Origin: Lithocarpus polystachyus
Taxonomy: Eukaryota; Streptophyta; Magnoliopsida; Fagales; Fagaceae
Length of the DNA: 64,000 nucleotides
Reading direction: 5' to 3'
Assembly: GCA_033629205.1 (NCBI GenBank)
Contig: CM066164.1
Coordinates: forward strand, 40,695,454 to 40,759,453
The notes under the pieces were generated by a model. It saw only the letters and a list, made by a program, of their open reading frames with translations, ran no database searches and was not told the DNA's origin. Position numbers and translations under genes: made by a program. Below, piece by piece: positions 23,668 to 35,020 of this stretch (positions are counted from its first letter, which is position 1; every line of letters starts with the position of its first letter).

Positions 23668-24063
23668 ATGGATAATTTTAAGTGTCTAACTGTTTTTGAT
23701 TGTGATAATTTGAATAAAAAGGACACTGTTGTTTCTGTTGATTTTATTGATGTCTGTGAAACTCTTCGTAAGGAATTATCTAAAACTATGAGAATTGCTA
23801 AGAAATTCAAGGAAGAGTTAAAATTGGCTAATCTTGAAAAAGAGGAATTGATAATGAGATTAGATGAATCTAATAAAAAGAATGAATTTTTGAGAAATCA
23901 AATTTCTTCTCAAGATGAGAAGATGAAAAGCTTGGAACAAGAGTTAGCCGAATCTAAAGCTAAAATTGAAAATTTGACTAATACCAAGTCTGTTGCTGAT
24001 AACAGAAGTGTTTCTGTTTCTCTTAAGCCTAAAGCTGAAAAAGTACCAACAAGAAACATCTAA
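23668..24063 (+). pseudogene. Truncated second copy of the D gag-like ORF
   Basis: Nearly identical to 19283-19657 (a handful of substitutions by eye). It covers the coiled-coil part only. Homology stops at about 24042, before the basic linker and zinc knuckles, and the frame ends a few codons into unrelated DNA. Confidence 0.88.
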
Positions 24064-25215
24064 TTGAAGTAGAAGTTCCTCAACAAATAAAAAATTAAAA
24101 CAACTATGGAAAGTATTTCAAAACAACTAGCATCACAACTAGCATTTCAAAGTATTTCAAAACAACTAGCATTTCAAAGTATTTCAATAAAGCTATCCTC
24201 TTTAACATGGAAACATAAAGCAATGTTGTATCACACAATTAATAGTTATATCACACAATTTAAATATATGTTCATCTGTTCTTTAGTGTCTGTTTGCATG
24301 CAGCTGAACCATAAATTGCAGAACCATTTAGATCATGATTTTTAGGTCAAACATAAGAGCTAACATCAAACCACAAGAACATCAAACAAAGTTAAGAAGT
24401 TGAACCAAATTTACACAATAAACTAGTAAAATATAAATCCTAATAATTTTTTCATCAATTTCATTAAGACAATCAAGAAGTGACCTCAATTGCAATTGCG
24501 ATATCATCCAAATTTATGTAATTTATTCAAGGCTTAAGTGATAAAACCATTACAAATTTTGATTATTTCATCAACTAGAGACCATAATTTTCACATCCTA
24601 ATCTTCCTCAATTCTGTGTCAGTCCTATATTTTCAGGAAAATCATGAGAAGATGTCCTAATATTCAAGAGATCCCTCTTATAAGATCTACCAAGTGATAT
24701 TACAAAATCATCTTGTAGGTCATGATCTGTGGCATGTGAGGTGATGGACAATCATATGCTACCAATATTTTAGGAAAGATGGATCTTAACAGAAACCTAT
24801 TCTTTTAGACTCAAGGGATGGAAATTAAGCTTGATTATCACTAGTGGTATTTTCTCGTTTGGCCTTACTTACTAGGTGCTGTGCAGAGAATGACATCAAA
24901 TAACTAAATCAGATGAACCAAATTCAATGCTATATATTGATAAGTAATGTGATTTCATTAAAACTCAAATATATATATATATATATATATATTGGAAACA
25001 TATATGCAAAGGAAACAAAGCAACAAAAAAGAACAAAAGAATCACTTAACAAATAAAATTCATATGAATCAAATAATGGAGGCCATTGCCTCCATATTAT
25101 TGTTTTGTTAACCTTCATTTCATTAATATAAATCTATACATCACCACAAGCTCCCAAATACAAACTCAAAAGTAGGCACGTTATAGAATTTAATGTAATA
25201 AAATGGATTACTCAC
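24043..25215. other. CACTA interior right of cluster D, no gene seen
   Basis: The start holds a short tandem of CAAAACAACTAGCATTTC-like units (24115-24185). A TA microsatellite is at 24969-24992. No supported gene is visible; the first recognisable exon of the Transposase_24-like gene ends at 25216. Confidence 0.4.
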
Positions 25216-26683
25216 CATTTTTGCTTGCACTACAGGATTAACCGCAGATCCATCTTTACAAGTATACAGTATTAAATATAATGTAGCACGCTCTATAGGA
25301 TATCCATCCGCTTTTGCCTGCAATATGAACAACATATTTATGTAGTGATTCATATTGGTTCCACATAAACTTAAGATAAGTCAAATCATTTAAAAATTAG
25401 TCATAATACTTATTATCTTCTTTGCAGCGTGCACAGCAAAGCTGCATGAACCAGCAATATGTAAGTCCTCCTGTTTAGAACGACGATCCCTATTCTTCTC
25501 TGACTCTATCTACAAAATTATGGAGTCAGAGAATACAAAAACAAACAAACAAACTTACATTTTTACACACAACCATAAGTGTTCTACTAATTTAACTTTT
25601 GTGTTATAAAAGATTGTGTTGTTTCACACTTTCACTAAGTTCTTATTATATATTTTTTTTAAAAAGTAAAACAAAACATTAATACTATAGAAACATTAGA
25701 TTGGAAGCAAAGTAAAAGTTCTAAGAATTTTTTTTTTTTGGTTATCATGAAGACACATATTTCACTTCTCACCAACCAAATCACAATGTTTTATTCTCAA
25801 AAAAAAAAAAAAAAAAATCATAATGTCTTAACCATTCGAAATGGATTGAGTTAAATTTATGATCAAAATTACTATTTTTAATGAAACATGAAACATAATA
25901 CATAGTTCCAATCCAATGTCAAAGGAAAATAAATATCTATTAAAAGCGAAAAAAAAAAGTTAGGTCACCATTGATCCATTGTGTGTGTCATGTCATTATC
26001 CAATATTTTAGTAGGGCCCAAGAAGCCACATGGCAAGATCTGGTTGGAGCACGGAACAGACAGTGTTGTAGAGGAATCAACCTTTGCACAACAGCAAGAC
26101 AGAATAAAGCGAACGATTAAGTAGTATATAGAGTACTAAAAACCAAAGAATCAAACATGATTCTTTAACAAAGAAATTGAACATGTGTATTGCAGTGTTT
26201 CTATGGTGAGCTCACTCTCTATACCCACTCATTATTTTGCTTAACAGGGATGAATATCACAGCAAGTGAGCCCAAATCTCTATCTGGGTCTTCGTTTTTT
26301 TTTTGGTTTAGTTTGGCTATCTGATATGGTTTTCTAGGTTGACAATTTTGAAGGTCTACAAGGCAATTGGAATGGTGGGATGGTGGTGAAATATTGGGAG
26401 GGAGAGATGAGCTTACAGGTGGGACATGGTTGGCTTGTAGCAGGGATAGAAGGGTTGCTTTTCTCACAAATGATAGGGAAGTTAAGTGTCTTCCTGATGC
26501 CAAGAGTAGAGGGGATCTCCCATCTCGATTCTAATGTTAATCAAACCCACAAGTCATAACCACTATTTTAATACCATTCTCAATTGTCCCAAAGTTGAAG
26601 CTCGGTGAATTTTGAGAAATAACCATTACATTTACAACATGGCAGTAATGAAAATTGTAAAGTTGTTATTTACAACTATTTTG

Positions 26684-27941
26684 TGTTGGCTTTAATTTCA
26701 TGCCAAATTTGATTGTAATTATGTTCAATCTTATGTACCCTGTATTTTATGTAGGATTTCATTGTATGGGTTGTGTGTGATAGAGAGTGTGAAGACTCAA
26801 GGCAACATTGAAGATCAAAGGAGTTTTCGTGGGTAGCTTGCTAGAAATCTTCCCGCGAAGTGAAGCCATGTGCTTAGCACATGACTGGAATGCAAAGAAT
26901 CATGATAGATGGTGACAGCTGGTTTTCGCGAGTATTTCGCGAGTAAGGCCTTCCCGCGAGATACCCGCGAAACATTATGTTTTGCTATTTTGTCATATTT
27001 GAAACATCATGTCCTCATCCACACTATATATACCATCATTACCCACATATTGAAAGGAGTGCTTTTCAGAGAAAAAACCCTAGCCACAACCCTTGAGAGT
27101 TAGAGATTGTCATACCCACAATCCTCTACATAATCCATTGTGGTTTTCCTTAACTCCTACCTCTCCATATCCAAATCCTTGAGAGGTTGATATCTCAAAC
27201 ACTTACCACACCCATCCTAAGTGTAAAGTGAGGTTTTGGTGCTGCTGGGAAGCATTGGAAGAAGCCATTTGTTTGGTGGATGCAATTAGGATGAATTGCA
27301 ATTAGGGTTTTTTCAGAGAAAAAACCCTAGCCACAACCCTTGAGAGTTAGAGATTGTCATACCCACAATCCTCTACATAATCCATTGTGGTTTTCCTTAA
27401 CTCCTACCTCTCCATATCCAAATCCTTGAGAGGTTGATATCTCAAACACTTACCACACCCATCCAAAGTGTAAAGTGAGGTTTTGGTGCTGCTGGGAAGC
27501 ATTGGAAGAAGCCATTTGTTTGGTGGATGCAATTAGGATGAATTGCGTGATTCTGAGAGCTAGGGAAGACAAGGCTTTGTCAAGTCAGTTGGTAGTAGGA
27601 GCTTAGAGGGCTCGAGTTCATGGGGTAGACTAAGCTTGGAGGGTCTTTTGTTATTCGTGTACTCCAAATTATTTTCTAGTGGATCAATTTACCGCTTGGA
27701 GGGCGGCGGAGAGGTATTTCACCGAGTTCTTTAGTTTCCTCTTCGATCACACATCGTAGTGTTATCCTGTGCTTGCATCCTTCTTCCCTATTCTTTTAGC
27801 TTTCATTTTACTGTTGTGATTTGATGAATATGGATTAGAGTAGTTTTATTATATGTTCGCTCGCATTTACTCTATTCCGCACTTAATTTAAGTTAGAGTA
27901 AAATCAACTGTGCCATAAGCTTTAATTTGAGGGTCTAAACA
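26684..27941 (+). repeat. LTR-like segment (probable old copia solo LTR)
   Basis: Starts TGTTGGC and ends GGGTCTAAACA, the common copia U5 ending. It contains AAACCCTAGCC leader phrases downstream of a TATATA-type box near 27027, plus GC-rich TTCGCGAG and CCCGCGA words at 26840-26970. I could not find a clean 5-bp target duplication, so the boundaries are provisional. It sits in an intron of the Transposase_24-like gene. Confidence 0.5.
27063..27546 (+). repeat. 247-bp tandem duplication
   Basis: The segment starting TTTTCAGAGAAAAAACCC at 27063 recurs at 27310 with a period of 247 bases. The copies differ at about one base (CATCCTAAG versus CATCCAAAG), so the duplication is recent. It lies in the presumed leader region of the LTR-like segment. 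Confidence 0.92.
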
Positions 27942-29622
27942 GCTCTTGTGTTTTCACACATATTCGAGCATTTAAAAGCCAAAACACAGATTAAGCACAT
28001 CTTAAAAAAAAAAAAAAACTAAAAAGAACATACCACTACATCCTTAGTATACCAATGGTCAACAAGAACATCCCAATCTTCTGATATGCATCCCTTGGGT
28101 TGATTGTTCTTCACCCGTGCTTTGTTTCTTGGATGCAGTATGTAATGAGCCGTTTTCAGCCTACACTTGTGATCCTTCCAAGTCTTCCTAATTTTTTGTA
28201 AGGTAAATGTCTTCAAACCCGCATATGTAGTAAGATTAGTAGGGACGACGTATTTTCGCTACAATTAAATAGTTGAGTTAGCAAATTACAATCAAATAGT
28301 TGAGTTAGAATTAAAATTGCAACAAGCATGCTAAAATGTCATAATTACAAGTATTATAAGTTCCTGGTTTACCACTACAAGACGCCAACACTCTTCTTTA
28401 AGTACTTCTGGCATGTCCTTCCAACTTAGATATCTAATCGGGCACATGTGGGGTTTCCGTGCAATCATCCCCAAGAAACCAGTGAAAGCCCTCGCCCTGT
28501 CATGAACTAGCTGATGTATACTATTTAGCGGCAACTTAATTACTTGGTTTTTGGGAAGATCCCAAGCATCCAAGTACTTGCTTAGCCCGCGAGTGGCACG
28601 TATAGATGGCTGCACATCTAAAATTTAAAGGAGACAATATCGTTTAAGTAAGTGTGTATATATATATATATATATATGAAATTATATATATAAAGCTTAT
28701 TTATAGTTCACATCAGATTGATCACTTTGTAACAAAATTTGAATGAAATGTGGTTTTGGATGAAGATAAGCACGTGTTGAACTATGTTGCTTTAAGTTTA
28801 GTTCTCATACATTCCAGAATCTTCAAAAAGTGTGAGAGATCACTTTTTGGAGTCGAAGATATTGTTTCTACAATCATTATCTAAGTGAAAGTTTGCCAAC
28901 ATAAAGCTTTCTTTCACTAACTTACTCAAGCTCATAGATCTTTGTAATTTTAAATGACATTTGTAGGTGTAACACTTCCCATGTATTTAGGTTGCACCCC
29001 GTTTGCATCTATTAATGAAATTGTCTACTTATCTTAATTGCTTATATAAAAAAAATATAACACTTTTTTGTTGTCCAATAAATCATGAATTACTAGAAAA
29101 AATCGGCACATAATTTAACACTAACACTAATCAAATGTTAAAATTTTAACTGTTATCACTTCCTAAACAACAAAAACAAGCAAAATGTTTACACTTTTTT
29201 TTCCAGTCCAATTAGTTCCTCGTAAGCACTTTATGGATAAGATAAGACCACAAACAAAGAAAAAAGTAACCATTTTCTTAATTTATAATGAGTGTTTCAC
29301 ACACAAAAAGCTAATGCCACTAACTGCAGACAAATACCTATCTAAACAATCAGGAACCAACAAAGATCAAAATAAAACAAAACAAAAGTAAAAAGCAAAA
29401 AAAAAAAAAAAAAAACTAAAAAAATACCAGCTTTGCCAATTAAGACTCTTATACCATAGTCACTACATAAGTATGACATACTGAAAGAATTTTACATACA
29501 AATAGCCAATTTCACTAGCTACAGATAATACTTATCTATCTAAAAATCAGAACCCAACAAAATTAATAAGAAGCAGACCAACCCAGAAAGCCAAACAAAA
29601 GAAAAACTAAAAACCATAATCG

Positions 29623-29794
29623 TACCACCGCACACCCTTGGTGCGATGGTCACTCCACAAGTATAAGTGCTTGTGGGGTGTGGGGGGGCAAGGGCCGGGG
29701 TTCAAGTCTCCAGGAGGGAAGCTTCACGCACATATACACTTAGATTAAGTTAGAGTATAATTCTATCTTGTATCAAAAAAAAAAAAAAAAAAAA
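29623..29794 (+). mobile_element. tRNA-derived SINE, copy 1
   Basis: About 172 bp ending in a 20-base poly(A). The head contains a Pol III A box TGGTGCGATGG (29639-29649) and B box GGTTCAAGTCT (29699-29709), the internal promoter of tRNA-derived SINEs. Target duplications AAACCATAATCG (29611-29622) and AAACCATAACCG (29795-29806) match at 11 of 12 bases. A second copy of the same family is at 37721-37901. Confidence 0.88.
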
Positions 29795-30802
29795 AAACCA
29801 TAACCGCTTTCTTAATTATGACTCTCATGTTTATAATTATCAAATATACAGAGTATTGGTGACAAAAATGGTTAAATTAACTAAAAAAACACAAATATAA
29901 AGATAAACAATGAAAACCCAATAAAAATAAAGGGCACCCAAATAAGCATTATCATAATTTTTTATAGGTGAAATTTCTTGGAAATGATACAATGAGAATT
30001 TCACATACAATACAAACTAGCTGCAGATAAATATCTCTCTAAACAATCAAAACCCAACAAAAATTAAGTAAAAGCAAACCAACCCAGAAAGATTCTCATA
30101 TTTGCTATATACAGAGGATTTCTCATTAAAGATATGGCTAATTTATCTAAAAACACACAAATACATTGATAAACAATAAGAACCCAACAAAAATTAAAAA
30201 AAAAAAAAATTGTAAACAAAAGTCTTTACTTTCTCTATCTTCTTGTTTACTAGTTAGTAGATGGTGGGGCATAATATTAGAAAATTCAACTTAAGAAATT
30301 AGCTTCAGTTTAAATAAAGTGGAATCGAATTTTTAGTTTAAATTCAACTTAATAATTTTAAATAAAATTCAACTATCTAGGTGGATTAGAGAGAAGGCAT
30401 GGATATGTATTTTGCTTATTAAATTTGCAACTATGATTGATACTATTATTTTTTGAATAACATACATGAGCATGATTGTATTGATTAGCAATTAAATGAT
30501 TAACATGAACCTAACTATAGAACTTGAGAGTTTCAACATGCATACAGGCATAACAAATAAAACTGTCACATTTAAAAAAAATATAAAAATAGACAACAAC
30601 CATCATGGGACATATAGGGCAGGGGCTGAGACATAAAGTTTATTTTTTAATAGATTTTTTAAGCAAACTAATAGCAAATTTGATATCAAGTTGTAAGGCC
30701 ATACCTTGCATAGAAGCTTCGTGCATTTCTTGGTTTGTTTCTTCATCCTTCCACAGTTACACTCTTGGAATGCGTGTGCAAATTTGATTTTCTCCTTGCC
30801 AT

Positions 30803-32199
30803 TTCAACTATCAAAGTGTAAAATAAAAACAAGTATATAAGCACAACGGCATGTAAAAAACAAGTTGATATGAATGAAATATAATGCTGGACACATTACA
30901 TAACATAACAATAACAAAAACAAAAGCAGAAAAATGTAATATGAATGAAATATAGTGCTACATGTAACTAATTATTATTAAAAACAACAATACTTGTAAA
31001 ACAAAGAACAACAACAAAAATAGCCCTCCACTAATAATTCATTCATCTGATAGAGTTTTAATAAAGAAAATAGCAATTTTGGTTTTAGAAGAAGAGTTTA
31101 TGGAGCAATCAACTTTATAATCTTTATTCTAAGACATGTAAATAAATTATAAAAAACCACCATTGAACCACTATTTTCACAAAGTTTTTAGGTAACGGGC
31201 TGATTAGTATAATATCCCTTCAACCAAGCTAATCAAATTCAAAACCCAAATCTCATTTTAGTCCTTTGAGATAAAACCAAAAGAATTTAATATATATATA
31301 GTGAAACAAACAGTTCAAGGACTATAAGGAATTGGCTGCCTGGTTGAAGCTAAAGAAAGTGAAGAAAAGGAAATGCAAAGAAATGAGGGTGAAAATTAGA
31401 CTTTTGAACTGAGCTAATTTCCCTATAAGTTTCCTTTCCTTTCTACCATTTTCTCAACAACCAAACACAAACCAAGACCCAAAAAAAAAAAAAAAAAAAA
31501 AAATCAATTTCAAGCTCTCCATTTTCCTTTATTTTCCACTACATTGTCAGCAATGAAACACAAACCGAGATAATAATAATGCATTTGGACACATCTAACA
31601 ACTCAAACCAAAAATAAAAAAATATTCATTAACAGTCAAACAAGAGTAGTAAAATACCCTAATCACAGGGATACCCATAATCTAATGTAAAATTTTCATT
31701 AACAAACCAACACACATTTGAAAAACACAAACCAACGCACAGATAAAAATAAATAAAAAAACAGAAAGAGTGTTCGAGACAACTTACAGAGAGAGCATTT
31801 GGTTTTTGGGAGTGAAATAAGGTGGCAGCGACGAGGTGGATTGGGGTTGCGAGGTGGTGGCCACCGAGTTGATGTGGTTTGGTGGTGGTGGTAGGGTTGT
31901 TATGAAAGCGGCAGCGGTGGTGGGATTTTGGGTCTATGATTTAGAGATCAAGAGGGAGAGTGAGAGAAAGAGAGAGAGAGAGAGAGAGCTAGAGTTTAAA
32001 AGATAAATAGTGTTTAAGTTGGGTGTTTGGGTGGGATTTTGGGTCTCTAAAGAGTTAGAGAGATAAAGTGAAATGAGATAGAGAGATGCATTGTGTTTTA
32101 GCAAAAATGAAAAGGCCCTAAAAATGAAAAGGCAAAAAAAAAAAAAAAAAAAAATAGATGGAGATTTGGGGAGAGGTAGGGAGTTAGAAGGTCTATAGC
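30803..32199. other. CACTA right interior, no gene seen
   Basis: Upstream of the first putative exon of the Transposase_24-like gene. It holds A-runs (31480-31502 and 32133-32153), a GT-rich GGTGGTGG stretch (31820-31925) and a GA microsatellite (31950-31990). The GA/GT-rich part may be the promoter or leader of the minus-strand gene; this is inference. Confidence 0.4.
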
Positions 32200-32596
32200 T
32201 ACGGTCCAACCCGCTGCTGTAACTAAGAAAACGCGCTCCAAAAAGGAGTCCCTATTGCGACGGTCATACAAATGCCGCTACAGACCGCATATTGCGGCGT
32301 TTTTCTCTACTGCCGCTATAGTATCTGCCCAAAATGATATATTCATTGCGGCGGGTTTTTGGAGCGTCGCTATATCAAATTTACAGCCGCTAAAACATAT
32401 ATATTGCAGTGGTTTTATGTCCCGTCATTGTAGGACGTTGCAAAAGACTATACCTATAGCGGCGATCTCAAAAAACGGCGCAATAGACCCTATGTACAAT
32501 AGCGGTCCCAAAAAATGCTGCCATATGAGACATATAGCTGCCGTTTTTGCACCTACCGCAAAAAAACTGTCGAAATAGTACAGATTTCTTGTAGTG
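32200..32596 (-). repeat. CACTA right terminus and subterminal repeats
   Basis: About 400 bp of GC-rich words such as CCGCTATAG, ATTGCGGCG and CAATAGCGG in both orientations, ending TTCTTGTAGTG, the reverse complement of a CACTACAAGAA terminus. It stands out sharply from the AT-rich DNA on either side. Confidence 0.72.
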
Positions 32597-34110
32597 ATAC
32601 TAGTATATCATAAATAAATAAATATATTTATTAGCTCAAATTGTTCAACCATAATTTTTGTATTTAAAGTTAATCAATTCACCTAATCACTTTTTAAAGT
32701 TAATCAGTAATTAATTCCTTAAACAAAATATAAAAAGTCAACATTGAAACCCTATACTCACTTCAGCCATATACTACACTTTGTATTTAGCCTTCACCTT
32801 CAACTGTTTCCTCTCCCTCAATGTTTCTTCTTGTTTTTTCTTTTTATACCTTAACCTTTTTGAAAAGCCGGAGATCATTTAGTTTCTAATAATAAAGTTA
32901 GTTATACTGTTGTGCACATGTAATACTCTTAGTGGTTCTTACAGTTTGTAATACAGTTAGTTTAGGCACCAAAGTTGGTTATCCTTGTATGCATGTATAT
33001 ATACACTATAGTTTATCAAAAGTATATGTATACTCTATATTTAGTAACTAATTGTAGTTTGTGATAATTGTTTTTAAGAACATGCATACCATTTTGAAGT
33101 TTATTTGTTTTGTTGGTATGTTATTATTTTGAATCATTGATGTGACTTTGAGAATGTTAAGACTTCGGGTTTGTTAATTTAATTTTTTTCAGTTGTAACG
33201 CAGCAGCTTTTTTTTTTTTTTTTTTTTTTCTTTTTTCTTCTTGTGGAGACAAGGCCTGTTAGAGATGGTATATCTATTGACCCTTTGTTTGCATTGGAAT
33301 TGAGATTATTCAAATAAATCTACCTCTAATTTTTTGTAAGCATTAGTTATATATTGAGATTATTCAACAACAAATTGTAGCTTGTGATAATTTTTTTAAA
33401 AGAACCTTGTTAATGCCAACTTGCCCAACCCGCCTAACCCACCTAGTTGAAACCGCCAAAATTTGTAACCAATCTGCCGGGTTTAGACTTTGGTGGGTTG
33501 GTAGTGGATTGGATAGATATATTGGCCTTTACCCGCCCAGTCTGACCCATGCACACCCCTAATTCTACAAGGCCAAAATCATGGGGCCCTTTATGTAATT
33601 TAGACATATACATTTTTTTTAGAATACTAAGTATTTTAACACACACACGGGGAGACAAGAAGTTCTTAAAGAAACTAACAGTGGCCTACACTAATACAAA
33701 TGCCCCGAATTTCGTTCACGTGGTTCTGCGAGGCCGAAGACATGCATCAAACAATCTGATGTAATTTAGATTAATTATATATTCATAAATAGTCTAGACT
33801 GATGCGAAAGCCCCGAATTTTGTTCACTTGGTTTTGCAAGGATGTGGATTTTTCCATTTCAAAGTGAGATAGAAAGTGTTCGTTTAAGTTATAATTCAAT
33901 TTTAGATTTGAAATGCAATAGAAATTGTCCGTTTAATGGTCATGATTCAATTTTTTAATAAATCTAGGACCTAAATTTGTTAACTCATTTAAAATCCCAG
34001 ATTTACATCACTTTAAATCCGTTCTGCATGGAGAGAAAACTTGAAATGGAAAGAAAAATCCGTTCTGCATGCAAGGTCAAAATCACCATACACTTGATGT
34101 ATATTCGACT

Positions 34111-34145
<35 letters not shown>

Positions 34146-34181
34146 ATATATATATATAAGCCATTGGTATATTTTTATTAG
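32597..34181. other. Intergenic region, no gene seen
   Basis: No supported gene. A T-run lies at 33210-33230. 33421-33560 has repeated CCGCC/GGGTTGG words typical of a decayed dispersed repeat. CCCCGAATTTCGTTCACGTG-like text at 33700 recurs in degraded form at 33811, an old local duplication. A TA microsatellite runs from 34110 to 34158. Confidence 0.45.
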
Positions 34182-34244
34182 TTACATTACTTGATCCAAT
34201 ATATCTAATTTTGTGAATTAGATACATTGGATCAAGTAATGTAA
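34182..34244. repeat. Near-perfect 29-bp inverted repeat (hairpin) next to a LINE end
   Basis: Arm 1 (34182-34210) and arm 2 (34216-34244) are reverse complements at 28 of 29 positions with a 5-base loop TTGTG. The hairpin sits exactly between a TA microsatellite and the start of LINE-like coding homology. Confidence 0.9.
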
Positions 34245-35020
34245 ACAATCTAACAATGAATTTGTTGATCTGGTTTGGTAAGTATGTGGGGAATGACTTT
34301 TTAGAGATGCTACTTATGGTTGCTTGGAGTATGTGGCATAATTGAAATGCAGCTCAACATGGGAGCCCACGACAATTTGCAAATCTGATAGTGCAGAGAG
34401 CTCAGGTGTTGCTGGATGAATTTCAAACAGCAAACCACACTATTTCCCAGCCGAAGGAAGACGTGTAGGAATTCTAGGTAGCTTCGATTGCACCTAGCTA
34501 CAAGGTGAATGTGGATGGGGTGGTTTTTAGTCAATCTTGCCAAGCTGGGGTGGGTGTTGTGATTAGAGACTATGAAGGAGAGGTAATAGCTGCTTTAAGC
34601 AAACAAATTCACCAGTCGTTGGGACCTTGGGAAATCGAAGCAAAAGCTATGGAGGTTAGGGTTTCGTTTGCTTGGGATGTGGGTATAAGGGAAGTGATCT
34701 TTGAATGTGACTCTAAGATTATATCTGATGCTCTTTTAGGGTTATATACACCACCTATGATTATCTCAAATATCTTGGCCAGGGTATCTCTTAAGTTTCA
34801 GGATTTTCGATTAGCTCAAGTATCTCATGTTAGGCGTCAAGGCAATAGGCTAGCACATATATTAACAAAGCGTGCCAAAGATATAGTCAATAGTGATAGT
34901 TTTGTAACATGGATAAAAGAAAATCCATCGTTGATTGAGTCTGCTATTGCTCATGATGTATTGAATTTATCTTCGTCTTAATAAAGTCACAAGTTTCTTA
35001 TCAAAAAAAAAAAAAAAAAA
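34245..35020 (+). mobile_element. 5'-truncated L1-type LINE insertion
   Basis: The segment carries only the 3' end of a plant L1-like LINE: the last part of the zinc-binding tail and the RNase H domain, followed by an 18-base poly(A) (35003-35020). TATCTAATTTGT after the tail (35024-35035) resembles TATCTAATTTTGT at 34202-34214, a possible imperfect target duplication. That duplication would place the 5' boundary inside the hairpin. 5' truncation is normal for LINEs. Confidence 0.75.
34254..34981 (+). pseudogene. LINE RNase H-like domain (RVT_3) remnant
   Basis: One reading frame covers LLMVAWSMWHN, then an in-frame TGA, then further sequence with two TAG codons near 34467-34478, then the uninterrupted stretch from 34505. 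The latter has VNVDGVVF, GVGVVIRDYEGEVIAA, EIEAKAMEV, VIFECDSKIISDAL and VRRQGNRLAHILTKRA, the usual order of the plant LINE RNase H domain (PF13456), with the D, E, D catalytic positions visible. It ends at a TAA at 34979. The upstream stops and the loss of endonuclease and RT make it inactive. Confidence 0.85.

Larger units (their letters stand above)
18352..24042 (+). mobile_element. Copia cluster D: LTR, internal, LTR, truncated internal (tandem)
   Basis: Two 858-bp direct LTRs (18352-19209 and 22737-23594) enclose a 3.5 kb internal region. The second LTR is itself followed by a primer-binding site and a second copy of the 5' internal region that breaks off at about 24042, inside the gag-like ORF. 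The order is therefore LTR, internal, LTR, internal fragment. I count about ten differences between the LTRs by eye (roughly 1.2 percent), so D is the youngest copia material here. The unit lacks protease, integrase, RT and the aORF, so it is non-autonomous. A target duplication cannot be judged because the right side is truncated. Confidence 0.88.
25318..28018. other. Intronic and inserted DNA within the Transposase_24-like gene
   Basis: Apart from the 25410-25509 exon this stretch is non-coding. An A-run lies at 25800-25817. 26190-26520 has a moderately GC-rich stretch with an open frame (26219-26503) but no recognisable domain. From about 26684 it passes into the LTR-like segment. Confidence 0.4.
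25216..30802 (-). pseudogene. Transposase_24-like (En/Spm-associated) gene, decayed, multi-exon
   Basis: Minus-strand exons can be traced. A possible first exon is at 30715-30802 (MARRKSNLH..., with a frame slip, then a CAAG|GTAT donor). An exon runs from about 28613 to 28370 (IRATRGLSKYLDAWDLP...RARAFTGFLGMIARKP...MPEVLKEECWRLVV), and the next from 28245 to 28030 (LQKIRKTWKDHKCRLK...ISEDWDVLVDHWYTKDVV). A short exon at 25410-25509 reads ESEKNRDRRSKQEDLHIAGSC, and the exon at 25216-25317 reads GYPIERATLYLILYTCKDG. The order and motifs match the Transposase_24 family (PF03004) of plant CACTA elements. The 25410-25509 exon does not join in phase and the intron at 25510-28029 carries an LTR-like insertion, so it is probably non-functional. 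Distal exons towards the left may have been lost or displaced by element D. Confidence 0.65.
6499..32596 (-). mobile_element. Probable CACTA (En/Spm) transposon, decayed, with nested insertions
   Basis: The left end reads CACTACTAAAAAAACGGC. The right end, on the opposite strand, reads CACTACAAGAAATCTG. Both are followed inward by a few hundred bases of GC-rich subterminal repeats, and both contain the phrase GCAATAGACCCT. Between them lies a minus-strand gene with Transposase_24-like exons, which is the known companion of plant CACTA elements. Subtracting nested copia insertions A and D leaves about 11.7 kb, a plausible CACTA size. Against a single element: the 3-bp flanks differ (GGA on the left, ATA on the right), and the MITE-like sequence cut at the left does not resume at the right. 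Two related elements or a later rearrangement remain possible. No TNPD-like DDE transposase was recognised. Confidence 0.5.

Noticed and set aside
29639..29709. Possible tRNA gene (A and B boxes present)
   Set aside because: No cloverleaf can be folded, and the segment continues into a SINE body with poly(A) and target duplications.
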